From Chloroflexota bacterium (lineage in GTDB: Bacteria; Chloroflexota; Chloroflexia; Chloroheliales; Chloroheliaceae): DNA of 64,000 nt. A program made the position numbers and the translations under genes. The stretch is taken from NCBI GenBank assembly GCA_902812345.1, contig CADDZM010000002.1:1-64000 (forward strand). Direction: 5' to 3'. How positions within the stretch are numbered: the first letter of the stretch is position 1; every line of letters starts with the position of its first letter. Below, piece by piece: positions 53,013 through 61,711 of the stretch. The notes under the pieces were generated by a model. The model was not told the origin of the DNA and did not search any database. It saw nothing but the letters and a program-made list of their open reading frames with translations.

Positions 53013-53888
53013 ATGGATTTCCCGGACCGATTGCCTGCTGGCTTACGCAATTTCTTTGAGGAAACTTACCCGCCGCTCACAAACCTTGAAAAGCTCGGCG
53101 GGATGAGCGGAAGCAGTGTCTACCGGGCCTCTTTCGGAAATAAATTGGTCATTTTAAAAAAAAGCCAGCGGTCTCAGGAGAGCAATTTCTATAAAAATAT
53201 CGCTCCTTCTTTACGAGGGCAGGGCGTTGCCATCCCTGAAGTTTACTGGCAGGGCGGCGCAGACGGTTTACACTGGCTGGCTCTGGAAAATATCCCCAGA
53301 CCGCTGCCCCGTGAACGCTGGGGCGCTGACCCGCAAGTACTGGCAATCCTGGGGAATTTGCACCGGGCTACCCTTCCGCCCGGCCTTGAGATGGGTAAGC
53401 TTTACCGGCCTGCCTGGAACGATGGCATGACCGAAAATGCCCTGACCATGCTCGGCCTGGATTCAATGCGACTAGCCCCGGTCCTCCGGGATTGGCAGGA
53501 GAAAACGCAAGCTCTTTTCAAGCCGCCCGGCCTTATTTCGGCAGACCCGAACCCTGGCAACTGGGGTTTGCGCGAGGACGGTTCGCCGGTCCTGTTTGAC
53601 TGGGAACGCTTCACTTCCGGTTCGCCCGCTATTGACATTTCAATTATAACGCCCGGTCTGCCCGGCAAAGCTGATTTACACCACAACGCGGGAAAATATT
53701 TAGAAGTAAATCCGAACGTTATTGATAAAACTTTAGATGATTTCGCCGAGGATGTAAAAATAGCCAAAGTATGGGCAGTCGTGGAGTTTATTTACGACTT
53801 CGCCACACGCCCGGATACCGGGATACCCAGGACCACTATCGAATGGTTGCGCCAGGAGATGCCGGGCTGGCTGGAAGGCCTGGTTTAA
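53013..53888 (+). CDS. Phosphotransferase of the APH/choline-kinase fold
   Basis: A 291-residue protein kinase-like phosphotransferase. LGGMSGSSVYRASFGNKLVILKK forms the N-lobe with Gly-rich loop and nucleotide Lys. The catalytic loop reads ISADPNPGNWG, where families usually have HGDxxxxN: the Asp and Asn are present but His is replaced by Ser. LFDWERFTSG supplies the metal Asp. Members phosphorylate aminoglycosides, choline, homoserine or similar hydroxyl compounds; resistance cannot be claimed. CCAGGAG precedes ATG 53013. A perfect palindrome upstream suggests control by the TetR gene before it. Confidence 0.85.
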   Translation: MDFPDRLPAGLRNFFEETYPPLTNLEKLGGMSGSSVYRASFGNKLVILKKSQRSQESNFYKNIAPSLRGQGVAIPEVYWQGGADGLHWLALENIPRPLPRERWGADPQVLAILGNLHRATLPPGLEMGKLYRPAWNDGMTENALTMLGLDSMRLAPVLRDWQEKTQALFKPPGLISADPNPGNWGLREDGSPVLFDWERFTSGSPAIDISIITPGLPGKADLHHNAGKYLEVNPNVIDKTLDDFAEDVKIAKVWAVVEFIYDFATRPDTGIPRTTIEWLRQEMPGWLEGLV

Positions 53889-53897
53889 GAGTACAAA

Positions 53898-54386
53898 TTA
53901 AAAATTGTTGTTGACCAACCAGTGTTCAAGCTGGTCCGGCGTGAGCCACTCGGCGGCGATTTCTTCCAGCCTGGGCGGAAGGGCCGGGTCTTGTCCGGCG
54001 CGAGGCTGCTTTTTTAAGAGGCGGGCCAACTCTTCCAGTTCGGCCAGGATGGCGTCAAGTTTGCCAACCTCAGAAGCGGTCAGGTGGGAGGGCGGGTTAG
54101 CTTCCGCGATAGCGTTTTTGAGAGAAGAAACCAGGGAGGCAGGAATAGCGACAAACGTTTCGGTGACAATGCCCCTATCCCGGCGCGAGGTCATACCGGT
54201 GAAAATAAAGGCCAGCGCCCCGAAGAAAAAGGCGAACATAAAGGCAAAGAGCCAGGGCAGCGCGCCCGGCAAAGCCCTCGCCCCGATAAAGTACCCCAGC
54301 CCAAAACCAAATACCAGGGCTATCAAGAGACAGCCCGGACCGGCAAAACTTAGTTTTGGGCCAGGACGGTTATTGTTCTGGGTCAT
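53898..54386 (-). CDS. Two-helix membrane protein, unknown function
   Basis: A 162-residue protein. Two adjacent membrane helices cover about residues 16-62 (CLLIALVFGFGLGYFIGARA and LPWLFAFMFAFFFGALAFIF). A soluble helical C-terminal part follows, ending LTPDQLEHWLVNNNF. The start is ATG 54386 (MTQNNNRPG). The open frame continues upstream to 54494 but runs through the tRNA gene, so a longer start is rejected. No family recognised. Convergent with the phosphotransferase (9-bp gap). Confidence 0.7.
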   Translation of the reverse strand: MTQNNNRPGPKLSFAGPGCLLIALVFGFGLGYFIGARALPGALPWLFAFMFAFFFGALAFIFTGMTSRRDRGIVTETFVAIPASLVSSLKNAIAEANPPSHLTASEVGKLDAILAELEELARLLKKQPRAGQDPALPPRLEEIAAEWLTPDQLEHWLVNNNF

Positions 54387-54432
54387 TAGTTTTGGTTTAA
54401 GGAAACAAAAAACGGCACTGGCCGTTGGAAGA

Positions 54433-54508
54433 TGGTACACCAGACAGGACTCGAACCTGTGACCTTCTGCTCCGGAGGCAGACGCTCTATCCACTGAGCT
54501 ACTGGTGC
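54433..54508 (-). tRNA. tRNA-Arg(CCG)
   Basis: A complete leftward cloverleaf with encoded CCA (54433-54435). Acceptor GCACCAG pairs with CTGGTGT, D stem GCTC/GAGC, anticodon stem TCTGC/GCAGA with loop CTCCGGA (anticodon CCG), T arm ACAGG-TTCGAGT-CCTGT. As in the other tRNA-Arg here, the first pair is G1-U72. Confidence 0.95.
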
Positions 54509-54681
54509 GTTATTAAGCTTTTGCTGGTTCATTATACTCTCAGCCCGGTTCTCAGTCAAGCTTCACCAGGCTGTTTTAGGCCGGTAGAGGTGTTATAATG
54601 CTCTTTAAGACTGCCAGGAACGGCAGAAGGAAACGACCGTGGAAACAATTTTAAGTAGAAGTTAAAAGTAGAAAGCAAAAT

Positions 54682-55554
54682 ATGCGCGTAATCAGCGGCG
54701 AAGCTCGCGGACATAACCTCAAAGCCCCCAAAGGCATGACCACCCGCCCGATGGCTGATAAAATCAAAGGGGCAGTCTTTTCGATGTTAAGCACGCTGCT
54801 GGACCAGCTGGACAAGGACTGGGGCCGGGTGCTTGACCTGTATGCGGGCAGCGGTTCTATCGGCATCGAGGCGCTCTCCCGGGGAGCGACCTGGGTGGAT
54901 TTTGTCGAGATTAACGCCGGGGTGTGCCGGGTTATCAGCGAAAATTTGGAGCATACAAAGTTCACAGGCAGGGCCAGGGTCAACAACCGCCAGGTCAACT
55001 CATTCCTCAATTCGCCGCCCGCCGCGCCAGGCAGCGCCCACGCCAAACGGGCCGCCGGTGGTCTGCACCGTCGCAAAGGCGGGGAGAAACACGACAAAGA
55101 AACCATCCAGGCGGGATTTTTTAGCGTAGAAATGGCTCAGGTCGAACCCCTGCTGGTAGAACTACCTGTGGAGCGACCAGTGGAATCACGAGCGACCCCA
55201 GCACCTGCCACCGGCGAAAAGTTCTATGATATAATATTCCTTGACCCACCCTACGCTGACCCGAAAATTCCCGATACGCTGGAGCATGTGGCCCGCAGCG
55301 GCCTGATAAAACCCGGCGGACTGGTCGTTATCGGACACTCACCGCGCGTGGTCCTCGCCTCCGTTATCGGTAGCGAGCAGGCGGGTGATGGAGTACAATT
55401 GAACATGTTACGCCATCGCCGTCACGGTGACTCTGCTTTTACTATTTTCCTGGCCGGTAATCCGAGCGATTACGGATTTAAACAAGAAGAAGCCGCCGAA
55501 ACCGAAGAACAAGAACCCGGCTCAGACGAGGATACTATCGAAGCGGAGAAATAG
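54682..55554 (+). CDS. rsmD: 16S rRNA m2G966 methyltransferase RsmD with insertion
   Basis: A 290-residue RsmD, longer than the usual 185-200. MRVISGEARGHNLKAPKGMTTRP, then VLDLYAGSGSIGIEALSRGA (SAM motif I) and DIIFLDPPYADP (catalytic DPPY) are standard. Between them, residues about 110-170 form an extra hydrophilic stretch with basic and Pro-rich parts, and the last 35 residues are acidic. RsmD methylates G966 of small-subunit rRNA during ribosome assembly. ATG 54682 has a weak ribosome site. It heads rsmD-coaD-SepIVA-like-DUF177, all rightward. Confidence 0.9.
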   Translation: MRVISGEARGHNLKAPKGMTTRPMADKIKGAVFSMLSTLLDQLDKDWGRVLDLYAGSGSIGIEALSRGATWVDFVEINAGVCRVISENLEHTKFTGRARVNNRQVNSFLNSPPAAPGSAHAKRAAGGLHRRKGGEKHDKETIQAGFFSVEMAQVEPLLVELPVERPVESRATPAPATGEKFYDIIFLDPPYADPKIPDTLEHVARSGLIKPGGLVVIGHSPRVVLASVIGSEQAGDGVQLNMLRHRRHGDSAFTIFLAGNPSDYGFKQEEAAETEEQEPGSDEDTIEAEK

Positions 55555-55596
55555 CCGCCTGAAAAGCTGTTCACTACCAAGGAGAGGAGAACGGGA

Positions 55597-56079
55597 TTGA
55601 TCCGGGCTTTGTACCCAGCAAGTTTTGACCCTGTTACCAACGGTCACATAGACGTGGCCCGCCGCGCTACCCTACTTTTCGACGAACTGGTCGTAGCGGT
55701 CTTCGATGCTCCCAGCAAAAACCTTCTCTTTACAACTGCTGAGCGAGTTGATATGATTCGCCGGTCGCTGGAAGACCTGCCCAACGTGCGGGTCGAAAGT
55801 TACACCGGCCTGACCGCCCATCACGCCATTGACATCGGGGCTAAAGTTATTGTGCGGGGGTTGCGTACAGTCAGCGATTTTGAATGGGAACTGCAACTGG
55901 CCCAGAACTACCGGCACCTGGCGCCCGACCTGGAAATCGCCTGCCTGATGACCAGCCAGAACTATTCTTTTATGAGTAGCAGCATGGTTAAAGAAATCGC
56001 CAAGTGGGGTGGCGACGTTAGCCAGATGGTGCCGCCCCACGTTATAGCCCGGCTTTACGAAAAATTTGGGCGAACTTAA
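55597..56079 (+). CDS. coaD: Phosphopantetheine adenylyltransferase
   Basis: A 160-residue cytosolic nucleotidyltransferase that makes dephospho-CoA from 4'-phosphopantetheine and ATP. ALYPASFDPVTNGHIDVARRA carries the (T/H)xGH motif (NGHI), and YSFMSSSMVKEIAKWGG the ISSS-like ATP loop. The length is normal. The start is TTG at 55597 behind AAGGAGAGGAG. It follows rsmD by 42 bp, as in many bacteria. Confidence 0.97.
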   Translation: MIRALYPASFDPVTNGHIDVARRATLLFDELVVAVFDAPSKNLLFTTAERVDMIRRSLEDLPNVRVESYTGLTAHHAIDIGAKVIVRGLRTVSDFEWELQLAQNYRHLAPDLEIACLMTSQNYSFMSSSMVKEIAKWGGDVSQMVPPHVIARLYEKFGRT

Positions 56080-56100
56080 TCTAACCGTGACGGATAAGTA

Positions 56101-57099
56101 ATGGATATTGATTATTTAATTGACCGCCTGGAAGCCTTAATCCAGGCCGGAAAACGGGTACCGCTCTCCAACAAAGTGATGGTGGATGAGCAGGAATGTT
56201 ACGCCCTGATTGACCAGATGCGGGCCGTAGTCCCGGAGGAAATCAAGGCTGCCAAGCGTACCCTGAACGACCGGGAGCGCATTCTGGACGAGGCTGACGA
56301 GACGGCCCGGCAGATTGTCGAGCAGGCCGAACAGGAACGCCGGGCGATGCTTGAAAAAGAAGGCCTTCTGGTGGAGGCCGAACGCCAGCGCGACATTATC
56401 CTGGGGGAAGCCGCCCAGGAGTCTTACGAGATTCGCAGCCAGGGTCAAGCTCTTTACGACGACACAATTACCCAGACCCAGGAAATGCGAGACGGAGCGA
56501 ACCAGTACGCCCAGCAGGTCTTGCAGGAACTGGAAAATTTGCTGGATAAGCATCTAAATGTCGTGCGCAACGGCTTGCAGAACTTTGTGCAGCAGTCGCA
56601 GACTTACCAGGAGCAAATCGAGGAATACCAGGAGCAGTACCGGCCCCAGTATAATCTCCAGCAAAAACCACAGCCCGCCCCGGCGCAAGCCGCACCCGCG
56701 CCCGCTAATAATAAACCGGCCTCTCTGGCGGCCCGACCCCAGCAGACCAACCCGGAGAACCTGGCACCGGTCTCCAACCAGCCTAACCCGGCCCGGCCAA
56801 TAGCACAGGGCCAGCCCAACCCAAGACCCCCTGCGCCACCCGTTCCGCCGGCCCACCAGACCCAGCAGCGCCCATCGCCGAGCAGTCAGGCTAACCCGCA
56901 GGAGAGCCGCCCGTTCAACCGGATTAATCTGGTCCAGCCAAGCCCGATCCGGCCTGTACCCAAGACCGGTAACGCGCCCAGGCCGCCCCAGGAAGAACCG
57001 GATGATTTCGACCTGTTCGATTATGAGGAGGAACCCGGGCCTGGCTACGGCCGCGACTCTCAAAATCCGTCGAACCGGCCAGGCCGCCCGCCTTTCTAA
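56101..57099 (+). CDS. SepIVA/DivIVA-like coiled-coil protein
   Basis: A 332-residue protein. Residues about 1-60 (DYLIDRLEALIQAGKRVPLSNKVMVDEQECYALIDQMR) match the start of actinobacterial SepIVA-type proteins in pattern. About 60-190 form a long charged coiled coil (TARQIVEQAEQERR, QRDIILGEAAQES) like DivIVA or ATP synthase subunit b. The last 140 residues are Pro/Gln-rich and disordered. SepIVA takes part in septum formation and envelope growth in mycobacteria and lies beside coaD there too. The position here, 21 bp after coaD, supports the same identity. Role inferred. Confidence 0.8.
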   Translation: MDIDYLIDRLEALIQAGKRVPLSNKVMVDEQECYALIDQMRAVVPEEIKAAKRTLNDRERILDEADETARQIVEQAEQERRAMLEKEGLLVEAERQRDIILGEAAQESYEIRSQGQALYDDTITQTQEMRDGANQYAQQVLQELENLLDKHLNVVRNGLQNFVQQSQTYQEQIEEYQEQYRPQYNLQQKPQPAPAQAAPAPANNKPASLAARPQQTNPENLAPVSNQPNPARPIAQGQPNPRPPAPPVPPAHQTQQRPSPSSQANPQESRPFNRINLVQPSPIRPVPKTGNAPRPPQEEPDDFDLFDYEEEPGPGYGRDSQNPSNRPGRPPF

Positions 57100-57184
57100 A
57101 ATTTGGTTTTAACCCAGTAAGCCTGAAATCCGGCCACCGGGTTTCAGGACTTTTAATTTTAATAAAGTATTAAAAAGCTAGTCA

Positions 57185-58000
57185 GTGAAATTTATGAAGA
57201 ACAATGAAGAAAATAATGCCTCAAACTCAAGCGGGTCTTTGCCGCCCCGCACCACCCGCTTTAACTTTACTAATAACCAGATAACGCCGGCGCCGCCGTC
57301 CCAGCGCGACCTGCCCGCCCCTGAAAAGGCTATCCCATCCCAGCCGCACCTGACCGGCCGCAAGCAGCAGCACACCGAAAAGACCGGGCCCCTGATTTTT
57401 AACCTGGCGACCCTGCTGCGCGATTTCGAGGGAGCGCACCGCGACTACGATTTCGAGCAGGATGTCCTCGATATGGCTATGGGAGAGGGTGAGAAACCGG
57501 CCCAGGCGACCAATGTCACCGGACATGTCCGGTTTACTAAAGTCCGGGGCAGCGTCCTTGCCCAGGGTCAGGGCGAAGCTGATGTGGTCCTGGAATGTGT
57601 GCGCTGCCTGAACGACTTTGATTATCACGTCGACTTTGATATTGAAGAGGTTTTCCGGCCCCTGATTGACATTACCACCGGCTACCCGGTCAAAGACGAA
57701 ACCCTGGATGAAGCTAGCGACCTTAAACTGGACGCCAATCACCTTTTGAACCTGGGCGAAGCTATCCGCCAGCAAATCCTGGTAAGTTTGCCGATAAACC
57801 CGCTCTGCGGTGACGACTGTCCCGGCCTCTACAGCGTGCTTGACCGCATAAACGCTGCTGAAAGCGAACCTGCTGTAGAAGGGACCGGCCTGGAAGAGTC
57901 CGAAGCCGCCGAGGAGGAGGAAGCCGAGCCGGAAGTGATTGATAAACGCTGGGCGGCGCTTTCAAAGCTGCTTGAAAATAGTTCGGACGAAGGAAAATAA
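57185..58000 (+). CDS. DUF177 (YceD) family protein
   Basis: A 271-residue protein. The DUF177 part, from about residue 70, has VVLECVRCLNDFDYHVDFDIEEVF and the later NPLCGDDCPGL, giving the two CxxC-type pairs typical of the family. The first 65 residues are a disordered extension, and the C-terminus is acidic. YceD-like proteins act in 23S rRNA metabolism and are normally followed by rpmF (ribosomal protein L32); no rpmF is present here, and a terminator follows instead. The start is GTG 57185 or the in-frame ATG 57194. Confidence 0.88.
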   Translation: MKFMKNNEENNASNSSGSLPPRTTRFNFTNNQITPAPPSQRDLPAPEKAIPSQPHLTGRKQQHTEKTGPLIFNLATLLRDFEGAHRDYDFEQDVLDMAMGEGEKPAQATNVTGHVRFTKVRGSVLAQGQGEADVVLECVRCLNDFDYHVDFDIEEVFRPLIDITTGYPVKDETLDEASDLKLDANHLLNLGEAIRQQILVSLPINPLCGDDCPGLYSVLDRINAAESEPAVEGTGLEESEAAEEEEAEPEVIDKRWAALSKLLENSSDEGK

Positions 58001-58020
58001 CGTTTGTTATACAAATAAAA

Positions 58021-58055
58021 AAGAGGGTAGATTCGCTGAGTCTACCCCCTTTTTT
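58021..58055 (+). terminator. Rho-independent terminator
   Basis: GGGTAGA (58025-58031) pairs with TCTACCC (58041-58047), extended by flanking pairs, followed by CCTTTTTT. It ends the rsmD-coaD cluster and lies before the end of the convergent gene. Confidence 0.8.
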
Positions 58056-58062
58056 AATTCAA

Positions 58063-60249
58063 TCAGGTGGGAATTGTGGCAAGTTCACGCTCGACTTTGT
58101 CGCGGCTAGGATGGTTAGCAGGCGCAAGCTGCAAGAATTTTTGCAGGTCGGCGCGGGCTTCGGGGTATTTTTTCAACTCGAGCAAGGCCTCTCCACGCCA
58201 GCGGTAAGGGTCGGGGGCGGTAGGGTCGAGCAGAATGGCCCTGTTAAAATCAGGTAAAGCCTGGTCGGGTAGCCGCTGGTTGGCGTAATAATTGCCCCGC
58301 CCCGCCCAGAGTTGCGCTTCTTGGGGGTACATATTTATCGCTTCGTCATAAAGCGCGATTGACTGCTTGAACTGGCGGACCTGGTCCAGTTCGTCGGCCT
58401 GGGCTTTGATGTCAAGGGCTTTCTCACGGGTAGAGTTGGTCGGCGGGATAAGGGGCACCGTGATTGAAAGGGTCGTGATAAGCGCCAGGGCCAGGACTGC
58501 TCCGCCAAACACCGCCCGGCGTTCCACACCTTTAATCTTTCCAACAACGGCCCGGACGGTTGACCACAAGCCGAGCGCTGCGAAAGCCACCAATAGCGGG
58601 TAGGCCGGGAGCGTATAACGAAACTCAATCACGACCAGCGAGTGAACGCCCCACATATAGGCCATAACCAGCCAGAGCGGCCAGGCCCACCGTCCCCAGG
58701 CCCAGATTGAAGCGACTATCCCGGCCAGTCCGGCGATTAGATAAAGCCGGTTCAGATTATCGGTCAGCCAGCGATAGTCAAAATAATCGGTATCGTAATA
58801 AGGGAAAAGAAAATGCTGGTCCCACATCCACCAGGCCCGTTTCGCCATCGTCCCGGCAAATTCAAGCGGCTTCGAGGTGATGTAATTAAAGATAAGATTC
58901 TTAAAATAGGCGCTTTCGGTAGCGCTTCTGCTCTTGCGCACGGTATTCGAAAGCTGTACCCCATCCACGTTACCCATCTGGATTGGCAAATAATTCGCCA
59001 GGCGGTCCCAGATTGGCTCGTAAGTCGGGTTCGGGCTTACCGCTGAGGGCTGTATCTGGTAACGCGGCAGTCCACCCGTGCTTACCAGGTAAATACCGAC
59101 CGCCATCTGGTGAGTGGAAAAATCGGCCACCAGGGTCGGGTTAGGGTCATCAAAGGTCTGGAGATTAGCCGCCGCCTGGGGCCACAAAAACAGCAGGATA
59201 GGCGCGGCCAGCAATAGCGGCTGGTAAAGCCTTTGCCGCCCCCGTCTGAAAATAACCAGGGTGGCGATTACTACAACAGGCAGGTAAATAAAAGTCGGGC
59301 GAGTTTCCAGCAGCAAAGCCAGGCAAGCCCCGGCCAGCAGCGGGTAAAAGGCGATTTGCCGGTATTTTATAGCTTTGACCCACAAAAAGACCGCCAGGAT
59401 AAGCCAGAAGGTCGAGGGTATCTCGGTCAAAGGAAGGCCGGTATAGGCAATCAGAAAGGGGCAGGTGACGGTCAGGAAGGCCGCCAGCAGCGCGACAGGT
59501 TCACCCCAGTAGAGTGTAGAGGGATAGCGGAAATTAAACCGCCGGGCGCCTTGTAGCTCGACTACCAGGGCATAAATGACGAGGCCGACCAGCAGCAGCA
59601 TGAACCGCTCGTAACGCCAGGCGTCAATGGCCCAGTAATTCGGCGTGTAGGGATTGGGCGGCCCGAAAAGCTCGGCCCGCTCCGGCACGGGCGTATTCGA
59701 GAGCTTGAAGATACCGGCCAGCAGAACGGTAAAGCCGGGAGTGCGGACGGCGTGAGGAGTGTAGCCCTGGTGCGCGTACTGGTAAGCCAGGTTGCTATAT
59801 TCATACGAGTCATGGCGCAAGGGCTGGGGATTCTCATTTACGATATAGCTGTTGAGGAAAAAGCCTATCAACAGGATAGGAAGCAGGCCCAGGGGTATCC
59901 GCTGGCCCAAACCGAACAGCTTTTTAGCCAACGGAGCAGGTGCGACAGGCTCGACCAAACCGCTGGCCCGCTTTAATTGCCAGCCAGCCAGGCCGCCGCC
60001 CGCCAGGAGCGCCACCACCGCCACCGGCCACCACAGCCAGCTAAACCAGCCGCTTTCGGGCAGGATAACAAAACCCCAGGCCAGCAAAACGACGGCCATA
60101 ATTAGGTAAACGATTATGAATAAGGAGCGGTTGGCCCACAATTCGCGGGCATCCTGGGGAAGATTTTTAGCTGGCGAGGAAGCGGGAGTAAGGCTTTTTT
60201 CAACCGGAATAATTGAAGCAGACCCTATATTTTTCTGGAAAAGCCTCAT
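58063..60249 (-). CDS. GT39-like polytopic membrane protein with TPR tail
   Basis: A 728-residue protein. Residues 1-40 are cytoplasmic; about 12 hydrophobic segments run from about 42 to 590. The first large outside loop (NENPQPLRHDSYEYSNLAYQ) has the Asp of a GT-C active site, and TGLPLTEIPSTFWLILAVFL recalls the second acidic motif of GT39/ArnT-type enzymes. About 620-728 form TPR repeats (QSIALYDEAINMYPQEAQLW, ALPDFNRAILLDPTAPDPY). It should use a polyprenyl-phosphate sugar donor; the acceptor is unknown. This GT-C plus TPR order repeats that of the giant gene at 457. Start ATG 60249 has a weak ribosome site. Confidence 0.8.
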   Translation of the reverse strand: MRLFQKNIGSASIIPVEKSLTPASSPAKNLPQDARELWANRSLFIIVYLIMAVVLLAWGFVILPESGWFSWLWWPVAVVALLAGGGLAGWQLKRASGLVEPVAPAPLAKKLFGLGQRIPLGLLPILLIGFFLNSYIVNENPQPLRHDSYEYSNLAYQYAHQGYTPHAVRTPGFTVLLAGIFKLSNTPVPERAELFGPPNPYTPNYWAIDAWRYERFMLLLVGLVIYALVVELQGARRFNFRYPSTLYWGEPVALLAAFLTVTCPFLIAYTGLPLTEIPSTFWLILAVFLWVKAIKYRQIAFYPLLAGACLALLLETRPTFIYLPVVVIATLVIFRRGRQRLYQPLLLAAPILLFLWPQAAANLQTFDDPNPTLVADFSTHQMAVGIYLVSTGGLPRYQIQPSAVSPNPTYEPIWDRLANYLPIQMGNVDGVQLSNTVRKSRSATESAYFKNLIFNYITSKPLEFAGTMAKRAWWMWDQHFLFPYYDTDYFDYRWLTDNLNRLYLIAGLAGIVASIWAWGRWAWPLWLVMAYMWGVHSLVVIEFRYTLPAYPLLVAFAALGLWSTVRAVVGKIKGVERRAVFGGAVLALALITTLSITVPLIPPTNSTREKALDIKAQADELDQVRQFKQSIALYDEAINMYPQEAQLWAGRGNYYANQRLPDQALPDFNRAILLDPTAPDPYRWRGEALLELKKYPEARADLQKFLQLAPANHPSRDKVERELATIPT

Positions 60250-60369
60250 TCCGGCAAGTAACTCCTGGGAAACATTAGCTTATGAAGTGTGAAGCAGGGG
60301 CGATTCTAACACCGCCCACCGCCCGTGTCAAATAATATTATGTAAAGTTCTTCCCGGGAAAGCCGCCGG

Positions 60370-61029
60370 TTAACTCCCGTGAATGTCAGCCCGGCTTTGC
60401 ATGGTCGGCACTCTGCGGTAGCGGAAGGACGTAGCAACTATGAGAAGGCTGCCCAGCAAGGTAATGTAAAACCCCCAGCGTAAAAGCCCCGCCAGGGCTG
60501 GCGTGTTAAACTGCTGGCTGTTGCGAAGGACCAGTTGGACCAGGAAATAAATTGGCCCGACCAGCGCAATCAGCCCCGCCGGCAGCAGCGCCCCGAACAT
60601 AGGCTTTACCAGGGCCGAGATAGCGCCCGCCAGGGCTGCCACCAGGGCCACAAACAGCACAAACCGCACATCCAGGCCTATGCTGCCATCACCGACGCCA
60701 CCGTTCCCGATGGCGCTAAGACTGCCTTTAGAGGCAAGCAGAATATCAAAGGCGCTTGTCCCTTGATTCTGAGCGCCATCGGCAGCGCTCGGCACGCCTA
60801 ACCAGGCCAGCAAATATCCAACTACCACCACGATTCCGCCCAGTACCGCCAGCAGATAAGCCACGCCCCGGTCCTTTGACGGGTCATAAGTTTTAAAAGT
60901 CGCCGGGCCGACCCAACCGGGTGCAGCAGCAAGTTTAGCGTTGCAACGATAACAGGTTAAAGCCCCCGGCATATTTTCGGCCCGGCAGTTCGGGCAGAGC
61001 AACTGAGGTTCCACGTTGACCCCCTTCAA
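60370..61029 (-). CDS. Zinc-ribbon four-helix membrane protein
   Basis: A 219-residue protein. CPNCRAENMPGALTCYRCNA near the N-terminus is a single zinc ribbon in the cytoplasm. Four hydrophobic segments follow: about 52-76 (GVAYLLAVLGGIVVVVGYLL), 125-145, 150-172 and 186-205. No family name is offered. Start at 61029 (MKGVNVEPQ). It is 70 bp from the end of the leftward osmC gene and may share its transcript. Confidence 0.75.
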   Translation of the reverse strand: MKGVNVEPQLLCPNCRAENMPGALTCYRCNAKLAAAPGWVGPATFKTYDPSKDRGVAYLLAVLGGIVVVVGYLLAWLGVPSAADGAQNQGTSAFDILLASKGSLSAIGNGGVGDGSIGLDVRFVLFVALVAALAGAISALVKPMFGALLPAGLIALVGPIYFLVQLVLRNSQQFNTPALAGLLRWGFYITLLGSLLIVATSFRYRRVPTMQSRADIHGS

Positions 61030-61098
61030 GGACAGCTTGAACTAAATAACGACGATTAAAGGCTATAATTGTTATATATTTTACAATCTATTCTGGTT

Positions 61099-61527
61099 TT
61101 AGCTCACCAGTCTGGCGTTAAGGGTAATCTCAACGGCGGCGAGAGCCTTGGATATAGGGCAATTCTTCCTGGCGTCTTCGGCCTGCTGCTGGAAAGCCGC
61201 CTCGTCAATGTTCGGCACTTTCGCCTCGGTGTCGAGTTCAATCTTTGTTATGGCGAAACCGCCGGGGGTCTGGCCGAAAGAAACTTTAGCCGTCGTAGCA
61301 ACCCGGTCAGGCGTAAACCCGGCGCTGGCGAGACCGTTGGACAGGGCCATTGAAAAACACCCGGCGTGAGCGGCGGCAATAAGCTCTTCGGGATTGGTCC
61401 CGGCGCCCTCTTCAAAACGAGATTTAAACGAATACTGGCCGTCAAAAGCGCCGCTTCCCAGGTGGACGTTGCCTTTGCCTTCCTTTAGATTACCTTCCCA
61501 GACCGCGTTCGCTGTGCGTGTAGGCAT
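61099..61527 (-). CDS. osmC: OsmC family peroxidase
   Basis: A 142-residue OsmC/Ohr-type thiol peroxidase that reduces organic hydroperoxides, normally as a dimer with two active Cys. The first is in AAHAGCFSMALSN, the second in KNCPISKAL. The EELIAAAHAGC stretch and the form of the N-terminus fit OsmC better than Ohr. The start is ATG 61527 (MPTRTANAVWEG) behind AAAGGAG; the longer frame to 61587 is not supported. Confidence 0.92.
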   Translation of the reverse strand: MPTRTANAVWEGNLKEGKGNVHLGSGAFDGQYSFKSRFEEGAGTNPEELIAAAHAGCFSMALSNGLASAGFTPDRVATTAKVSFGQTPGGFAITKIELDTEAKVPNIDEAAFQQQAEDARKNCPISKALAAVEITLNARLVS

Positions 61528-61660
61528 TTGTATCGCTCCTTTGCTTAGGATAAAGGTTTCCTTTACTACCGGGCTAAATGGTATCACAGAATTTCTATAA
61601 AAGTAAGTATTTTCTGATTAAAGCTTTTCTAACGACCTCGTAGCAAGGGGTTTTAAAGAT

Positions 61661-61693
61661 AAAAAAAGACCGTCCCTTTTTAGGGAGACGGCC
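61661..61693 (-). terminator. nrdJ terminator
   Basis: Arms 61668-61676 and 61683-61693 form a bulged GC-rich stem. On the minus strand it is followed by T7. It lies 20 bp past the nrdJ stop. Confidence 0.7.
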
Positions 61694-61711
61694 TGATTAT
61701 GAACCTAAATC

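Noticed and set aside
54387-54494. N-terminal extension of the two-helix membrane protein
   Set aside because: The extension would be translated from the tRNA-Arg(CCG) gene itself; the ATG at 54386 is the sensible start.
57998-58009. A third TAACA-N2-TGTTA-like site (TAACGTTTGTTA)
   Set aside because: It has a mismatch and sits at the end of the DUF177 gene beside a terminator, not at a promoter, so it is probably chance.
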